Shown: positions 25,356 through 34,281, numbered from the stretch's first letter. The stretch is 40,435 bases of DNA from an uncultured Collinsella sp. (GCA_902489965.1 CABUCA010000011.1:1-40435), one strand, 5' to 3'. Numbers and translations are program-made. Notes: generated by a model not told the origin, from the sequence alone.

Positions 25356-26429
25356 ATGTCATTTCTTGCCTGCGGACCCACGGCTTTTCAGTACTATCGC
25401 ATCCCGCCCCAGATACTGGGACTCTATCCGGCAATCCTGCCGCCCGACCATGACCATCGCTTGGTACACTACTCAAAACAACCAGTATTTAAAGACTTGC
25501 TCGGCACACCAGTTTGGAGATTCGTGGGCGAAAGAAAACAGCGCGCGAACGGAAAGCTATTTCATAGCCGTCTGCTAACCCAAGAGCCGCCTCCTGGGTC
25601 GTTTAGGCAGACTGAGCATGGGTTTGATGTCACTTCACCGGAGTTCACGCTGCTCAGCCTTGCCACGCAGGTCTCACGCAGCCAGTTACTCATGGCTTGC
25701 TACGAGATGTGCGGCTCCTTTGCAGTGTTTAAGCCCTGCGAGCGAACGCAACAACAACTCGATGAAGCTATTTCGCTTAAGCTCATTCCGCCCAGCTGCG
25801 GCTGGGAGCGAGTTGACGACACCAAGGGCAATGACACCAACTTGTGGAAGCGCACGCCGCTTCTTACCGCAGCGGATATCGCCGCGTTCGCCAAGCAGGC
25901 CGCAGGCCTGCGCGGCGTTAAGCAGCTCCGCTGGGCCGCCGAACGCATGACAGGACAGACCGCCTCGCCCTTTGAAGTCCAGACGTCAATTCTCATCTCG
26001 CTCCCCCGCGATGAGGGCGGTCTGGGCATCGACATCACCAATAACGCGCGCATCCCGCTCAGCGAAGCCGCGCGTTCGCTGTATGACAAAACCTGCTGCT
26101 ACGCCGATATCCTCATCGAAAGCGCCACCGACAGCATGGGCGTCATCCTTGAATGCCAAGGCCGCTCCGCCCACGATGGCGAAGCGGCAAGTCTCTCCGA
26201 TGCCGAGCGCACCACCGCCCTCACCAGCATGGGCTATGACGTTATCCAGATAACCTATGAGCAAATCAAAGACACGAAGAGCTTTAACAACATCGCCGAA
26301 CTCATCCATAAAAAGGCGGGGCTCCCCTACATCCCAAAGACCGACCAAGAACGCATCACCGAAGATACCCTTCGGCGGGAGCTGTTGGTCGATTGGGTTG
26401 AGCTATTCACTGCCGGGCCGGCCAGCTAG
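25356..26429 (+). CDS. Vsr/DUF559-like nuclease-fold protein of unknown role
   Basis: This 357-residue protein has a layout I recall from a multi-copy family in Coriobacteriia. A segment TSPEFTLLSLATQVSRSQLL plus YEMCGSF (about residues 91-120) leads to a helical middle and then a C-terminal PD-(D/E)XK-like half. In this half ADI supplies an Asp, VILECQGRSAH supplies the E-x-Q motif in place of E-x-K, and DAERTTALTSMGYDVIQITYEQI forms the last strand and helices. Similar proteins are annotated as DUF559-like or AbiEi-like. Whether it cuts DNA or only binds it is unknown. The ATG has no strong ribosome site, and a long inverted repeat lies upstream. Its stop overlaps that of the convergent gene. 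Confidence 0.72.
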   Translation: MSFLACGPTAFQYYRIPPQILGLYPAILPPDHDHRLVHYSKQPVFKDLLGTPVWRFVGERKQRANGKLFHSRLLTQEPPPGSFRQTEHGFDVTSPEFTLLSLATQVSRSQLLMACYEMCGSFAVFKPCERTQQQLDEAISLKLIPPSCGWERVDDTKGNDTNLWKRTPLLTAADIAAFAKQAAGLRGVKQLRWAAERMTGQTASPFEVQTSILISLPRDEGGLGIDITNNARIPLSEAARSLYDKTCCYADILIESATDSMGVILECQGRSAHDGEAASLSDAERTTALTSMGYDVIQITYEQIKDTKSFNNIAELIHKKAGLPYIPKTDQERITEDTLRRELLVDWVELFTAGPAS

Positions 26430-27274
26430 CAGCTAGCAATCAGGGGCAGCGCAGGCACATCAGACGATTCGACGCGGGCGGCAAATCCCGCCTCGGTTAG
26501 CTCGACGACCTCGGTAAACGTTGCGTCGAAGAACTCCTCGGTCAGCAGACGGTATGGCGGATGATCGGGCTCACCAGGGTTTTCGCGCACAATCTCGTGC
26601 ATGACGCCAATGGTCTTGAGCACATACTCTTGCGGAATCGAATACTGACCAAACTGGGCCGCCGCGGTATAGAGGCGATCGGTCGCACGCGGGATAGAAA
26701 CGATGCCGAGCGTCTTGCCAAACCAGTCAAAGTCGCCTTGCTTTTTAATGCGGAATTCCTCGCACGGCTTGCCGCCGTGCGCCTCCAGGTACTGGTTCAC
26801 GCGGGTGTTCCACACGGTATCGGCCACGAGGTGAGACCAAACGCCCAGCGTCAGATCGAGCAGCGACTGCGCCACGTCATCGGGCGCGAGCGAAAGCTCA
26901 CTAGCACCGGGACCGGCAACCGGCTCGGCGTCCTTGTAACGTTGGGGATAATGTACACGATTGAGTCGCTCACGCTCCTCGACAATCGAGGTCGCGTCAG
27001 CCGGCGTACCAACAGGCGCCCCTTTGAGCAACGGTGCCACATAGGTATCCCAGAACTCATGCTCACGAGGCTTGGGGATAGGCTCGGGCTTTGCAAAGTG
27101 CGTAATGCGGTACGGGATGGGATCGGCGATGCCAGGGACCATATAGCCCACGAAGATATCCGGAACCACGCAGCCAAACAAAAAGGCATTGCGGTCGCGC
27201 ACGCTATTGGCAAGCGCACCGGTGCGCTCCAGCAAACGCTCCGTCTGAGCGATATGAATGTTCCAGCTTGGCAT
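26426..27274 (-). CDS. zinc-dependent phospholipase C-like protein
   Basis: The 282-residue protein matches the zinc-dependent phospholipase C/S1-P1 nuclease-like fold. It starts PSWNIHIAQ (the first residues and His are metal ligands in the family), then has CVVPDIF with an Asp and ITHF with a His. The core LDLTLGVWSHLVADTVWN carries the H-x3-D pair. No signal peptide is seen, so a cytoplasmic role is more likely than a secreted toxin. The start ATG at 27274 follows GGGGGTGG; an ATG four codons earlier is possible. It is convergent with the nuclease-like gene, the stop codons overlapping by two bases. The substrate is not known. Confidence 0.78.
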   Translation of the reverse strand: MPSWNIHIAQTERLLERTGALANSVRDRNAFLFGCVVPDIFVGYMVPGIADPIPYRITHFAKPEPIPKPREHEFWDTYVAPLLKGAPVGTPADATSIVEERERLNRVHYPQRYKDAEPVAGPGASELSLAPDDVAQSLLDLTLGVWSHLVADTVWNTRVNQYLEAHGGKPCEEFRIKKQGDFDWFGKTLGIVSIPRATDRLYTAAAQFGQYSIPQEYVLKTIGVMHEIVRENPGEPDHPPYRLLTEEFFDATFTEVVELTEAGFAARVESSDVPALPLIASC

Positions 27275-27317
27275 AGCCACCCCCATAAAAACCTGGATAA
27301 CTATACCATCACGGCAA

Positions 27318-27333
27318 AGCCGCGCGGGCGGCT
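27318..27333 (-). terminator. possible terminator after the metal transporter operon
   Basis: On the minus strand AGCCGC-CCGC-GCGGCT is followed by TTTG, 21 bases after the nikO stop. The T-run is short, so the call is weak. Confidence 0.35.
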
Positions 27334-27353
27334 ACGCACGCTCTACGCAGCAA

Positions 27354-28124
27354 CTATTCCGCAGCGCCGCTCTCGGTTCCATACGACGACACCGGCGCCT
27401 CAACCACATGGTGATATCGATCGATATAGATGGCGCGGGCACCCAGGCGCCGCACCAAATCCTGATGGTGTGTGCTCATCAAGACCGTCTTGCCGGCAGC
27501 AACATAGGCCAGTAGAAAGTTGACCACGATGTCGCACGAGTCCTCGTCAAGTCCGTTGGTGGGCTCGTCGAGCACCAGGATATCCGGGTTCATCGACACC
27601 ACCGCAGCCAGCGCAACGCGCTTCTTTTGCCCGCCCGAGAGCTGATAGGGAGAGACGTCGGCAAGATCGGCAACCTGGAACAGCTCCATGGCATCGCGGA
27701 CGCGGCGCTCGAGCTCGTCTGCCGGCAGCCCCATTTGAGCCGGGCCAAACGCGACTTCCTCGCCGACCGTGGCACAAAAGAGCTGCGCATCGGCGTTTTG
27801 GAACACAAAGCCCACGCGCTGATGGAACCGCTGGGCCGTCGCGGAATCCTTGAGATATGCCGCATCGACCACGCGCCCGTCAAACAGGTACGCACCCGTG
27901 TCCGCAAGCTCAAGGCCGTTGATAAGACGCATAATCGTCGTCTTGCCGCAGCCGTTAGGACCAAGCAGAGCAACGAGCTCTCCACGGTTCACCTGCAATG
28001 AAACGCCATCGACTACCGTATGACCCGCATAGGAAAACACCACGTCGCGAAACTCGATGAGCGGCGTGGTCTCAGCGCCGGCAGCACCGCTCGCACCCAT
28101 CGCGTTATTCGTATCGTTTGCCAA
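27354..28124 (-). CDS. nikO: ECF metal transporter ATP-binding protein
   Basis: The 256-residue ABC ATPase has Walker A LLGPNGCGKTTIM, the Q-loop FVFQNADAQLFC, the signature LSGGQKKRVALA, Walker B ILVLDEPTNGLD and the switch histidine STHHQ. FQNPDxQ-type Q-loops mark ECF transporters such as CbiO/NikO. It follows the nikQ gene after 44 bases and supplies energy to the nikMN-nikQ complex. A Thr/Ala/Gly-rich N-terminal tail precedes the domain. The same family serves cobalt and nickel; nickel is preferred because of the operator found upstream of nikM. Confidence 0.9.
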   Translation of the reverse strand: MANDTNNAMGASGAAGAETTPLIEFRDVVFSYAGHTVVDGVSLQVNRGELVALLGPNGCGKTTIMRLINGLELADTGAYLFDGRVVDAAYLKDSATAQRFHQRVGFVFQNADAQLFCATVGEEVAFGPAQMGLPADELERRVRDAMELFQVADLADVSPYQLSGGQKKRVALAAVVSMNPDILVLDEPTNGLDEDSCDIVVNFLLAYVAAGKTVLMSTHHQDLVRRLGARAIYIDRYHHVVEAPVSSYGTESGAAE

Positions 28125-28168
28125 AACGTCGCCCTTCCCTACTCACATCGACGGTTCGACCGACCGCG

Positions 28169-29011
28169 CTACAGCACCGCGCACAACACGGCGAGCAACG
28201 CCACAACGGCCGCGTAAACGGCATCGCGCCAGCCAAAGCCGCTCCGTGCAGGCGCCGGATACGCACCGGCAAAGCCGCGGCAAAGCATAGCCTCGTCCAT
28301 CGCGCGGCTGCATTCCATCGCCTTGATAAACGTCATGCCCATGATACCCGCGATCGAATCGGTACGCGAAAATCCCTCAGGCGCGCGACCGACGCTGCGC
28401 AGCATGACCGATTCGCACAGATCGTGCGCCGTGCGGCCCAGCACCTCAACGTGCTTGAGCGCCATATCAAAGGTAAAGATAACCTCGTCGGGTAGATGCA
28501 GCATCTTGAGCGCAGCCGACATGCGGCTCCACGTGAGGGTCCACGAAACGCCCAGCACCAGTGACACATTAATGAAGGTCTTGAGCGCGATCTTGAGCAT
28601 GGCGCCCGTGGCAGACGCGCCCAGCAGCAGGGCAGGCAACGCCAGAACCACCGCAAGCCCCGTGGCGCCGAGCGCCGGTACAATGGTCGCACGCAGCCCG
28701 CGTGCGGGGCGCACCGCGACCAGCACCAGCGCGATAGCCGCCATCAACATGAGGTACAACGGGCTCTGCGTCAGACACACGCACAGAACGCAGACGAACA
28801 TCCCCACCAGGCGCACCGGAGCCGAAACGCAAGAAAGGGCGCGGTCGACCATCGACCCGCCCTCGTGCGCGCCTCCACCCAAGCGAACCCGCTCAAGCAG
28901 GCTCGCCAGGTGCAGGACATTCTTTTGCATCACACGATGCCGAGCCCCCACGGGCTCGTATCGCTGCTCGACCGCAAGCCAGCTAGGCAGCTCGGCTATT
29001 GCCATGAGCAC
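28169..29011 (-). CDS. nikQ: ECF metal transporter transmembrane protein
   Basis: The 280-residue membrane protein is of the CbiQ/NikQ class. It has several hydrophobic helices (GMFVCVLCVCL, LYLMLMAAIALVLVAV, GLAVVLALPALLLG, and one at the C-terminus). The coupling motif between them includes SAALKMLHLPDEVIFTFDMALKHVEVLGRTA and later AMECSRAMDEAMLCRGFAG, typical of T-components that contact the ATPases. It overlaps nikM by 29 bases. Two starts (GTG at 29011, ATG at 29005) share the same ribosome site. Together with nikM and nikO it completes one transporter. Confidence 0.88.
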   Translation of the reverse strand: MLMAIAELPSWLAVEQRYEPVGARHRVMQKNVLHLASLLERVRLGGGAHEGGSMVDRALSCVSAPVRLVGMFVCVLCVCLTQSPLYLMLMAAIALVLVAVRPARGLRATIVPALGATGLAVVLALPALLLGASATGAMLKIALKTFINVSLVLGVSWTLTWSRMSAALKMLHLPDEVIFTFDMALKHVEVLGRTAHDLCESVMLRSVGRAPEGFSRTDSIAGIMGMTFIKAMECSRAMDEAMLCRGFAGAYPAPARSGFGWRDAVYAAVVALLAVLCAVL

Positions 29012-30065
29012 CGCTTTCCTTGACCGTCAGCGAGACCAGGCGGAATGCGATGGTGAGCACCGCCACGCCAATCACGCCGGACAGGATATACATGGCAGCC
29101 TGACCGGCAAAGCCAAGACCCTGCTCCTCGGAATAGGCCTGCAGGTAATCACCCGTAGGCAGAGCGTCGGCAAAGGTCGGGGCATCGAGGCCGACCGAAG
29201 CCTGCAGACTGTCGTCACCAGCCTCCTGAACGGCGGTCGCGGCGCCCTCGGCGTCCCACTCGCCCCATGCGTCACCTGTGGCAAGCAAGCCGAGCGGCGT
29301 AGCCACGACAAGCACGGCAACCAAGATGAGCATGGGGACCAGGGAAGTCTTCTTGGCAGTACCATCGCCGGCGAGCTGTCCATCGGCGGCTTCGGGGCCG
29401 ACGATAACGCTCGGCGCCGTCTTCTTGATAAAGCCGTAGATCGCGGCAGTCGCCACGCCCTCGACCACGCCGGCAACCAGCATATGCGGAATCAACATGG
29501 CCGGAATAGCCACGGACAGCGGGAAGGGGCAGTACAGCGGAGCGCCCGAAGCGTTGGTAAAGAGCATCGGCTGAATACCGAACTCGATTGCCGCGCACAG
29601 GGCCGCTAGGCACAGGCCGACCCAGCCGCTTACGATGGCCGAAACCGAGGTGCCCCAGCTCTTGTCGTGCAAACGGCTGTTGAGCGCGCGAAACACGATA
29701 GCAGCGGCAAACGGCAACACGAAGGCCATGTTAAAGCAGTTGGCGCCAAAGGACAGGATGCCGCCGTCGCCAAACAGCAGCGCCTGCAGTGCCAGCGCGA
29801 CCGAGACCGCAATGGCCGCGGCCTCGGGACCCAGCAACAGCGCGATGAGCGCGCCGCCGACGGCGTGACCCGTGGTGCCGCCGGGCAGCGGCACATTGAA
29901 CATCATAAGCAGGAAGGAGAACGCGGCGCAGATGCCCAGGAAAGCCATGTGCTCGCGATCGAGCGTGGCGCGCACCTTTTTGATGCAGTGGATCCAAACG
30001 GGCACCATCGCCACCGCCATAACGGCATCGGTCTGCGGGGACAGATAATTATCTGGAATGTGCAT
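28983..30065 (-). CDS. nikM: ECF nickel/cobalt substrate-binding protein with fused N subunit
   Basis: The 360-residue protein starts MHIPDNYLSP, the hallmark of CbiM/NikM, in which the N-terminal amine, His2 and a later His (GHAVGGAL here) bind the metal. Seven or so membrane helices follow. After about residue 240 a separate part (PMLILVAVLVVATPLGLL, GDAWGEW and a last helix) corresponds to the N subunit, so M and N are fused. GGGAGG stands before the ATG. Overlap with nikQ and the following nikO gives the operon nikMN-Q-O. Nickel or cobalt cannot be told apart by the motif alone. Confidence 0.9.
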   Translation of the reverse strand: MHIPDNYLSPQTDAVMAVAMVPVWIHCIKKVRATLDREHMAFLGICAAFSFLLMMFNVPLPGGTTGHAVGGALIALLLGPEAAAIAVSVALALQALLFGDGGILSFGANCFNMAFVLPFAAAIVFRALNSRLHDKSWGTSVSAIVSGWVGLCLAALCAAIEFGIQPMLFTNASGAPLYCPFPLSVAIPAMLIPHMLVAGVVEGVATAAIYGFIKKTAPSVIVGPEAADGQLAGDGTAKKTSLVPMLILVAVLVVATPLGLLATGDAWGEWDAEGAATAVQEAGDDSLQASVGLDAPTFADALPTGDYLQAYSEEQGLGFAGQAAMYILSGVIGVAVLTIAFRLVSLTVKESGAHGNSRAA

Positions 30066-30122
30066 GTACGCCTCCCGGTTGTCGGCGCACGGAATTGCAA
30101 CGCCGTTTGAATCACCTTTCCA

Positions 30123-30150
30123 GTGTTACGTAATGTCAGATTCGTAACAC
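30123..30150. promoter_or_regulatory. NikR-type operator before nikM
   Basis: GTGTTAC-N14-GTAACAC is a perfect inverted repeat 58 bases upstream of the nikM ATG; the arms even extend by one further pair (G...C). This spacing and sequence match the NikR-binding consensus I recall for Geobacter- and Desulfovibrio-type NikR. A -35-like CTGACA lies inside it on the minus strand, so binding would block transcription. Confidence 0.72.
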
Positions 30151-30170
30151 GCCGCGGGCTATCATAGCAA

Positions 30171-30203
30171 AACGGCGCACTGCCGACAAAGCAGCACGCC
30201 GTT
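30171..30203 (-). terminator. terminator of pheST
   Basis: On the minus strand AACGGCGTGCTGC pairs with GCAGTGCGCCGTT (two central mispairs) around a seven-base loop, followed by TTGC. It lies about 110 bases after the pheT stop. The stretch 30204-30311 shows nothing else. Confidence 0.65.
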
Positions 30204-30311
30204 ATGTAATGCGCGTGTCATATATGCAGGCTCAACGGTGCCTTATACCGAGAACAGCAGTCGTGTAGGACTCGGCGGCAACCACCGCTGACCTATACCC
30301 CAGCGCAAGCC

Positions 30312-32765
30312 CTAGCCGCGGACCTCGCCGTTTACGCCCTTGCACACCTTGGTGACGATCTTCTGGTGCGCCTTCTCGACCTCTTCGCTGGTGAGCGTGT
30401 GGTCGTCGGAGCGATACGTAAGTGCGAAGGCCATGGACTTCTTGCCCGCTCCGATGCGGACCGGATCGCGGTAGACGTCGAACAGGCGCACGCCCTCGAG
30501 CAGTTTGCCGCCGGCACTCGTAATACGACGCTCAAGATCCTCGCAGGTCACAGTGTTGTCGACCACGATAGCAAGGTCGTGCTCAACGGCAGGGTACTGC
30601 GAGAACTCGCGGTAGTTCTCCTGATTGCGGGCGCCCTTGATCAGCTTGTCCAGATCGAGCTCAAAGGCAACGACGACCTCATCGATGCCGCAGGCCTCGC
30701 GCGCCTCGGGGTGAATCTCGCCGACCCAGCCCAGCACGGTACCGCCCGAGAGCACCTCGGCAGCACGACCCGGCTGCAGGAAGGCATAGCTCTCGCCCTC
30801 GACGGGACGGAAGCGAACCTTCTCAATGCGCAGCTGGGCGAGCAGCTCCTCGACGATGCCCTTGCCAAAGAAGAAACGCAGCTTGCGGTACTTCATGTTC
30901 CAGGACTGCTCGCTCCACTGGCCCGAGAGCACGCCCGCGACGGACTTGGTCTCCTTGGGCAGGCTGGCATTCTCGCGACCGTGGAACAGACTGCCGACCT
31001 CGTACAGGTGCACGTTGGGCGTGCCGTGGGCCTCGTTATAGGCAACGGACTGCAGTAAGCCCGGCAGCAGCGAGCGGCGCATCTCGGTCTGCTCGGCGAC
31101 CAACGGGTTCATGAGCACCACGGGGCAGCCGCGGCCTTCGGTGGACATGCCGATCTTCTCCAGGTCGCCCGGGGCAGCAAAGCCAAAAGTCGTGGTCTCG
31201 TTGAGGCCGCAGGCGCGCAGGATCTCGCCGACCTTGCGGGTAAGCTTCTGCTCGCGCGTCAGACCGCCGATATGGTTCTTGGCAGCCGGAATGGTCGCCG
31301 TGACGCGACCCATGCCCCATAGGCGCAGGACCTCCTCGATCAGATCGATCTCGCGCGGCAGGTCGGGACGGAAGCTCGGCGGCGTGACCATAAAGTCCTC
31401 ACCGTCGCGCTCGACGGTGCAGCCCAGGCGGGTAAGCGAGCGCTCGATAAAGTCGGGCTCGATGTCGGCGCCGCAGATGGCGTGCACGCGGGCCAAACGC
31501 AGCTTAATGCTGTCGATGGTCTTGGGCGCGGGGAACACGTCCACATAGCCGGGGGCGACCTCGCCGCCGGCGATCTCCTCGATGAGCGCGCACGTCACAT
31601 TGGCGACGTCCACGCAGCCGGTCTCGTCGACCTGGCGCTCAAAGCGGATGGAGGCGTCGGAGATCAGCGATAGGTCACGGCTGGTGTGCGAGGTGCGGCC
31701 GGCGTTGAAGCAGGCGCTCTCGACCATCACGTCAACGGTATCGTCCTCGATCTCGGAATCCATGCCGCCCATGACACCGGCCAGCGCCACGGGACGCTCG
31801 CCGTCGGTGATGAGGCCCATGCCGGCGTCGAGCACGCGCTCCTCGCCGTCGAGCGTCGTGAACTTCTCGTCCTGCTGGGCGGCGCGAACCACCACACGAC
31901 GGTGGCCATCGCGCGCGGCAAAGGTGTCCAGGTCAAAGGCGTGCAGCGGCTGACCGGTGAGCATCATCACATAGTTGGTGATGTCGACGATGTTGTTGTG
32001 CGGGCGCACGCCCAGGGCGTTAAGGCGCTTGACCATCCAGTCGGGCGACGGGCCGACCTTGACGTTGCGCACGATGCGGGCAACGTAGCGGTCGCACAGG
32101 CCCTCGTCGGCAATCTCGACGGAAAGCTCGTCGTCGGTCGCGCGGCCGGTCTCGGCCTTGATGGCGGGCAGCTCAACGTGGAAATCGCGGTCGAAGATGG
32201 CGCCGGTCTCGCGGGCCATGCCGATCATGGACAGGCAGTCGGGGCGGTTGGGCGTAATCTCGCAGTCGAGCACGGTGTCGCTCGAGCCCACATACTCGGC
32301 AAACGGCATGCCGCAGGGCGTATCCTCGGGCAGGATCATAATGCCGGAGTGGTCGCCGCCCAGACCGAGCTCGCGCGCGGAGCAGTTCATGCCCATGGAC
32401 ACGACGCCGCGAAGCTTGCTCTTCTTGATCTTGACGTCGCCGGGCAGAACTGCGCCGATCATGGCCGTGACGATGTGGTCGCCGGCCTCGAAGTTCTGCG
32501 CGCCGCAGACGATCTGCAGCGGAGCGGGATTACCGTCGGGGTCGAGGTTCTTGTCGCCCACGTCGACCGAGCACACATACATGTGGTCGCTATCGGGGTG
32601 CGGGGTCTTGGTGAGTACCTTGGCGGTCACCACGTGGTCGAAGGACTCGCCCACGGTGTCGATCGCCTCGACCTCGGTGCCGGTACGGATATATTCGTCC
32701 GAAAGGGTCTTGGGATCCTCCGGAATATCGATCATGGTCTTGAGCCAGTCGTAAGAAACGCGCAT
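30312..32765 (-). CDS. pheT: phenylalanyl-tRNA synthetase beta subunit
   Basis: The 817-residue subunit of the alpha2-beta2 enzyme begins MRVSYDWLKTMIDIP. It contains the EMAP-like tRNA-binding domain (VVTAKVLTKTPHPDSDHMYVCSVDVG, about residues 45-150), the B3/B4 editing domain that removes mischarged Tyr, the B5 domain and the catalytic-like core (REIDLIEEVLRLWG). The C-terminal ferredoxin-like anticodon-binding domain (QYPAVEHDLAIVVD) closes it. The length matches the family. The ATG has AAGGAG upstream and lies 63 bases after pheS. Expression is set by the T-box before pheS. Confidence 0.97.
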   Translation of the reverse strand: MRVSYDWLKTMIDIPEDPKTLSDEYIRTGTEVEAIDTVGESFDHVVTAKVLTKTPHPDSDHMYVCSVDVGDKNLDPDGNPAPLQIVCGAQNFEAGDHIVTAMIGAVLPGDVKIKKSKLRGVVSMGMNCSARELGLGGDHSGIMILPEDTPCGMPFAEYVGSSDTVLDCEITPNRPDCLSMIGMARETGAIFDRDFHVELPAIKAETGRATDDELSVEIADEGLCDRYVARIVRNVKVGPSPDWMVKRLNALGVRPHNNIVDITNYVMMLTGQPLHAFDLDTFAARDGHRRVVVRAAQQDEKFTTLDGEERVLDAGMGLITDGERPVALAGVMGGMDSEIEDDTVDVMVESACFNAGRTSHTSRDLSLISDASIRFERQVDETGCVDVANVTCALIEEIAGGEVAPGYVDVFPAPKTIDSIKLRLARVHAICGADIEPDFIERSLTRLGCTVERDGEDFMVTPPSFRPDLPREIDLIEEVLRLWGMGRVTATIPAAKNHIGGLTREQKLTRKVGEILRACGLNETTTFGFAAPGDLEKIGMSTEGRGCPVVLMNPLVAEQTEMRRSLLPGLLQSVAYNEAHGTPNVHLYEVGSLFHGRENASLPKETKSVAGVLSGQWSEQSWNMKYRKLRFFFGKGIVEELLAQLRIEKVRFRPVEGESYAFLQPGRAAEVLSGGTVLGWVGEIHPEAREACGIDEVVVAFELDLDKLIKGARNQENYREFSQYPAVEHDLAIVVDNTVTCEDLERRITSAGGKLLEGVRLFDVYRDPVRIGAGKKSMAFALTYRSDDHTLTSEEVEKAHQKIVTKVCKGVNGEVRG

Positions 32766-32828
32766 CTAACTGGTCTCCTTTCATAAATGCGGCTTTGAGC
32801 CGGAAACTGCAACTAAGAAGAAAGCGTT

Positions 32829-33905
32829 CTAGAACTGGTTCAAGAACCTCATGTCACCAGTCATCAACGTGCGCAGGTCGGGCAGGTCGTAGCGCAGTGC
32901 CGCGACGCGCTCGGCGCCAATACCAAAGGCGAAGCCGGTGTACTTCTCGGGGTCGATGCCGCAGTTGATCAGGACGTTGGGGTCGACCATGCCGCAGCCC
33001 AGGATCTCGATCCAGCCGCTGTGCTTGCAGAAGTTGCAGCCCTTGCCGCCGCAGACGTGGCAGCTTACGTCCACCTCGCAGGAAGGCTCGGTGAAGGGGA
33101 AGAAGTGCGGGCGGTAACGCGTCTTGCGGTCCTCGCCAAACATGCACTTAACAAAGTAGTCGAGCGTGCCCTTAAGATCGCCAAAGGTGATGCCCTCGTC
33201 GACGACCAGGCCTTCGATCTGGTTGAACTGCGGCAGGTGGCAGGCGTCGGCCGTGTCGGGACGATAGACGGTGCCCGGGCAGATCATGTAGATGGGCGGC
33301 TTTTGCGACTCCATGGTGTGGATTTGCACGCCCGAGGTCTGGGTGCGCAGCAGCACGTCGGACTCGCCGTGGGCATGAGCCTCGGGGTGCGCGACGCTGC
33401 CGGGGTTGTTGTCGACCACGTAGAAGGTATCGCGGGCCGAACGGCTCGGGTGATCCATGGGGGCGTTGAGCGCGGTGAAGTTGTAGTAGGAGGTGTCGAC
33501 CATGGGGCCGGACTCGACGGTGTAGCCGATGCCGCAGAAGATGTCCTCGGCCTCCTCGATGATCTGCTTGATCAGGTGTTGGTGGCCGATCTGCGGACGG
33601 ATGCCCGGCAGCGTGATGTCGACGGCATCGTGCTCGAGCGCGCGCTTGAGGGCGGCAGCCTTCATCTCGGTGGTGCGCTCGTCGAGCATGCCCTCGATCA
33701 GCTGGCGCATCTCGTTGGCGCGCTTGCCCATCACGGGACGATCCTCGGGGGCGAGCTTGCCCATCATGCGCATCAGGCCGGTGATGCGGCCCTTACGACC
33801 GAGCAGCTCAACGCGCGCAGCCTCGAGCTTGGCGGCGTCGTCGGCGCCTGCAACGAGCTCCTTGGCCTCTTCCTCGAGTTTGACCAGATCATCAATCAGA
33901 CTCAT
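32829..33905 (-). CDS. pheS: phenylalanyl-tRNA synthetase alpha subunit
   Basis: The 358-residue catalytic subunit starts MSLIDDLVKLEEEAKELV, a coiled-coil arm for tRNA contact, then has GRKGRITGLMRMMGKL. Class II motif 2 is FPFTEPSCEVDVSCHVC and motif 3 is AFGIGAERVAALRY. The substrate-loop segment is LLRTQTSGVQIHTM. A Cys cluster CHVCGGKGCNFC sits in the catalytic domain, as in a subset of bacterial enzymes. The ATG at 33905 is chosen by the start of family similarity and GGGAAG before it; the upstream open frame crosses the T-box terminator and is not coding. It forms an operon with pheT. Confidence 0.97.
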   Translation of the reverse strand: MSLIDDLVKLEEEAKELVAGADDAAKLEAARVELLGRKGRITGLMRMMGKLAPEDRPVMGKRANEMRQLIEGMLDERTTEMKAAALKRALEHDAVDITLPGIRPQIGHQHLIKQIIEEAEDIFCGIGYTVESGPMVDTSYYNFTALNAPMDHPSRSARDTFYVVDNNPGSVAHPEAHAHGESDVLLRTQTSGVQIHTMESQKPPIYMICPGTVYRPDTADACHLPQFNQIEGLVVDEGITFGDLKGTLDYFVKCMFGEDRKTRYRPHFFPFTEPSCEVDVSCHVCGGKGCNFCKHSGWIEILGCGMVDPNVLINCGIDPEKYTGFAFGIGAERVAALRYDLPDLRTLMTGDMRFLNQF

Positions 33906-33990
33906 GTCTTCCCTTTCGTCTCTCGCGCATTCGCTTGCCGGGGCGACCGATGCCACTTGGCGCTGCGAAAACGCGGCCCGGTTCGGTAAC

Positions 33991-34281
33991 AAAAAACCGC
34001 CCTCGGGCATGTGCATTGCCCAAGGACGGTTAAATTCCGCGGTACCACCTTGTTTGACCCGGCGGATGTCTGGCCCGCCGCGCCCACTCTGCGCCCCTTA
34101 TCGCGAGGCTCACGGCTTCCCTACTGGGGCCTCGCTGCCGCCGGCCGCGTGCCCGTTGAGGTCGCTGCTCGGGAGTGAACGCTTGGCCCTTGCCACCGCA
34201 GGAAGGCTTGCAGCCCATGACCTTCCCTCTCTTGCCGGCGACGCGGCGGGCAAAACCCTCTCCGTCAACGCATTGGGCTAT
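33991..34281 (-). promoter_or_regulatory. T-box riboswitch leader of pheST
   Basis: The minus strand holds the T-box sequence AAGGTGGTACCGCGG (34051-34037), followed by a terminator hairpin (AACCGTCCTTGGGCA with TGCCCGAGGGCGGTT, then T6; 34031-33991). Uncharged tRNA-Phe pairing with the T-box bulge would favour the antiterminator and so pheST expression. Stem I lies in 34060-34270. CCTTCC near 34185 contains a TTC that may be the specifier, but I did not fold it. A possible -10 TATCCT sits at 34287-34282. Confidence 0.88.

Noticed and set aside
25201..25578. Short plus-strand frames between the inverted-repeat arms
   Set aside because: They overlap the start of the better supported 357-residue gene, have no ribosome site and show no protein-like composition.
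30066..30311. Cobalamin riboswitch before the ECF transporter
   Set aside because: No B12-box-like sequence is seen and the 5' leader is too short; the palindrome at 30123-30150 explains regulation better.
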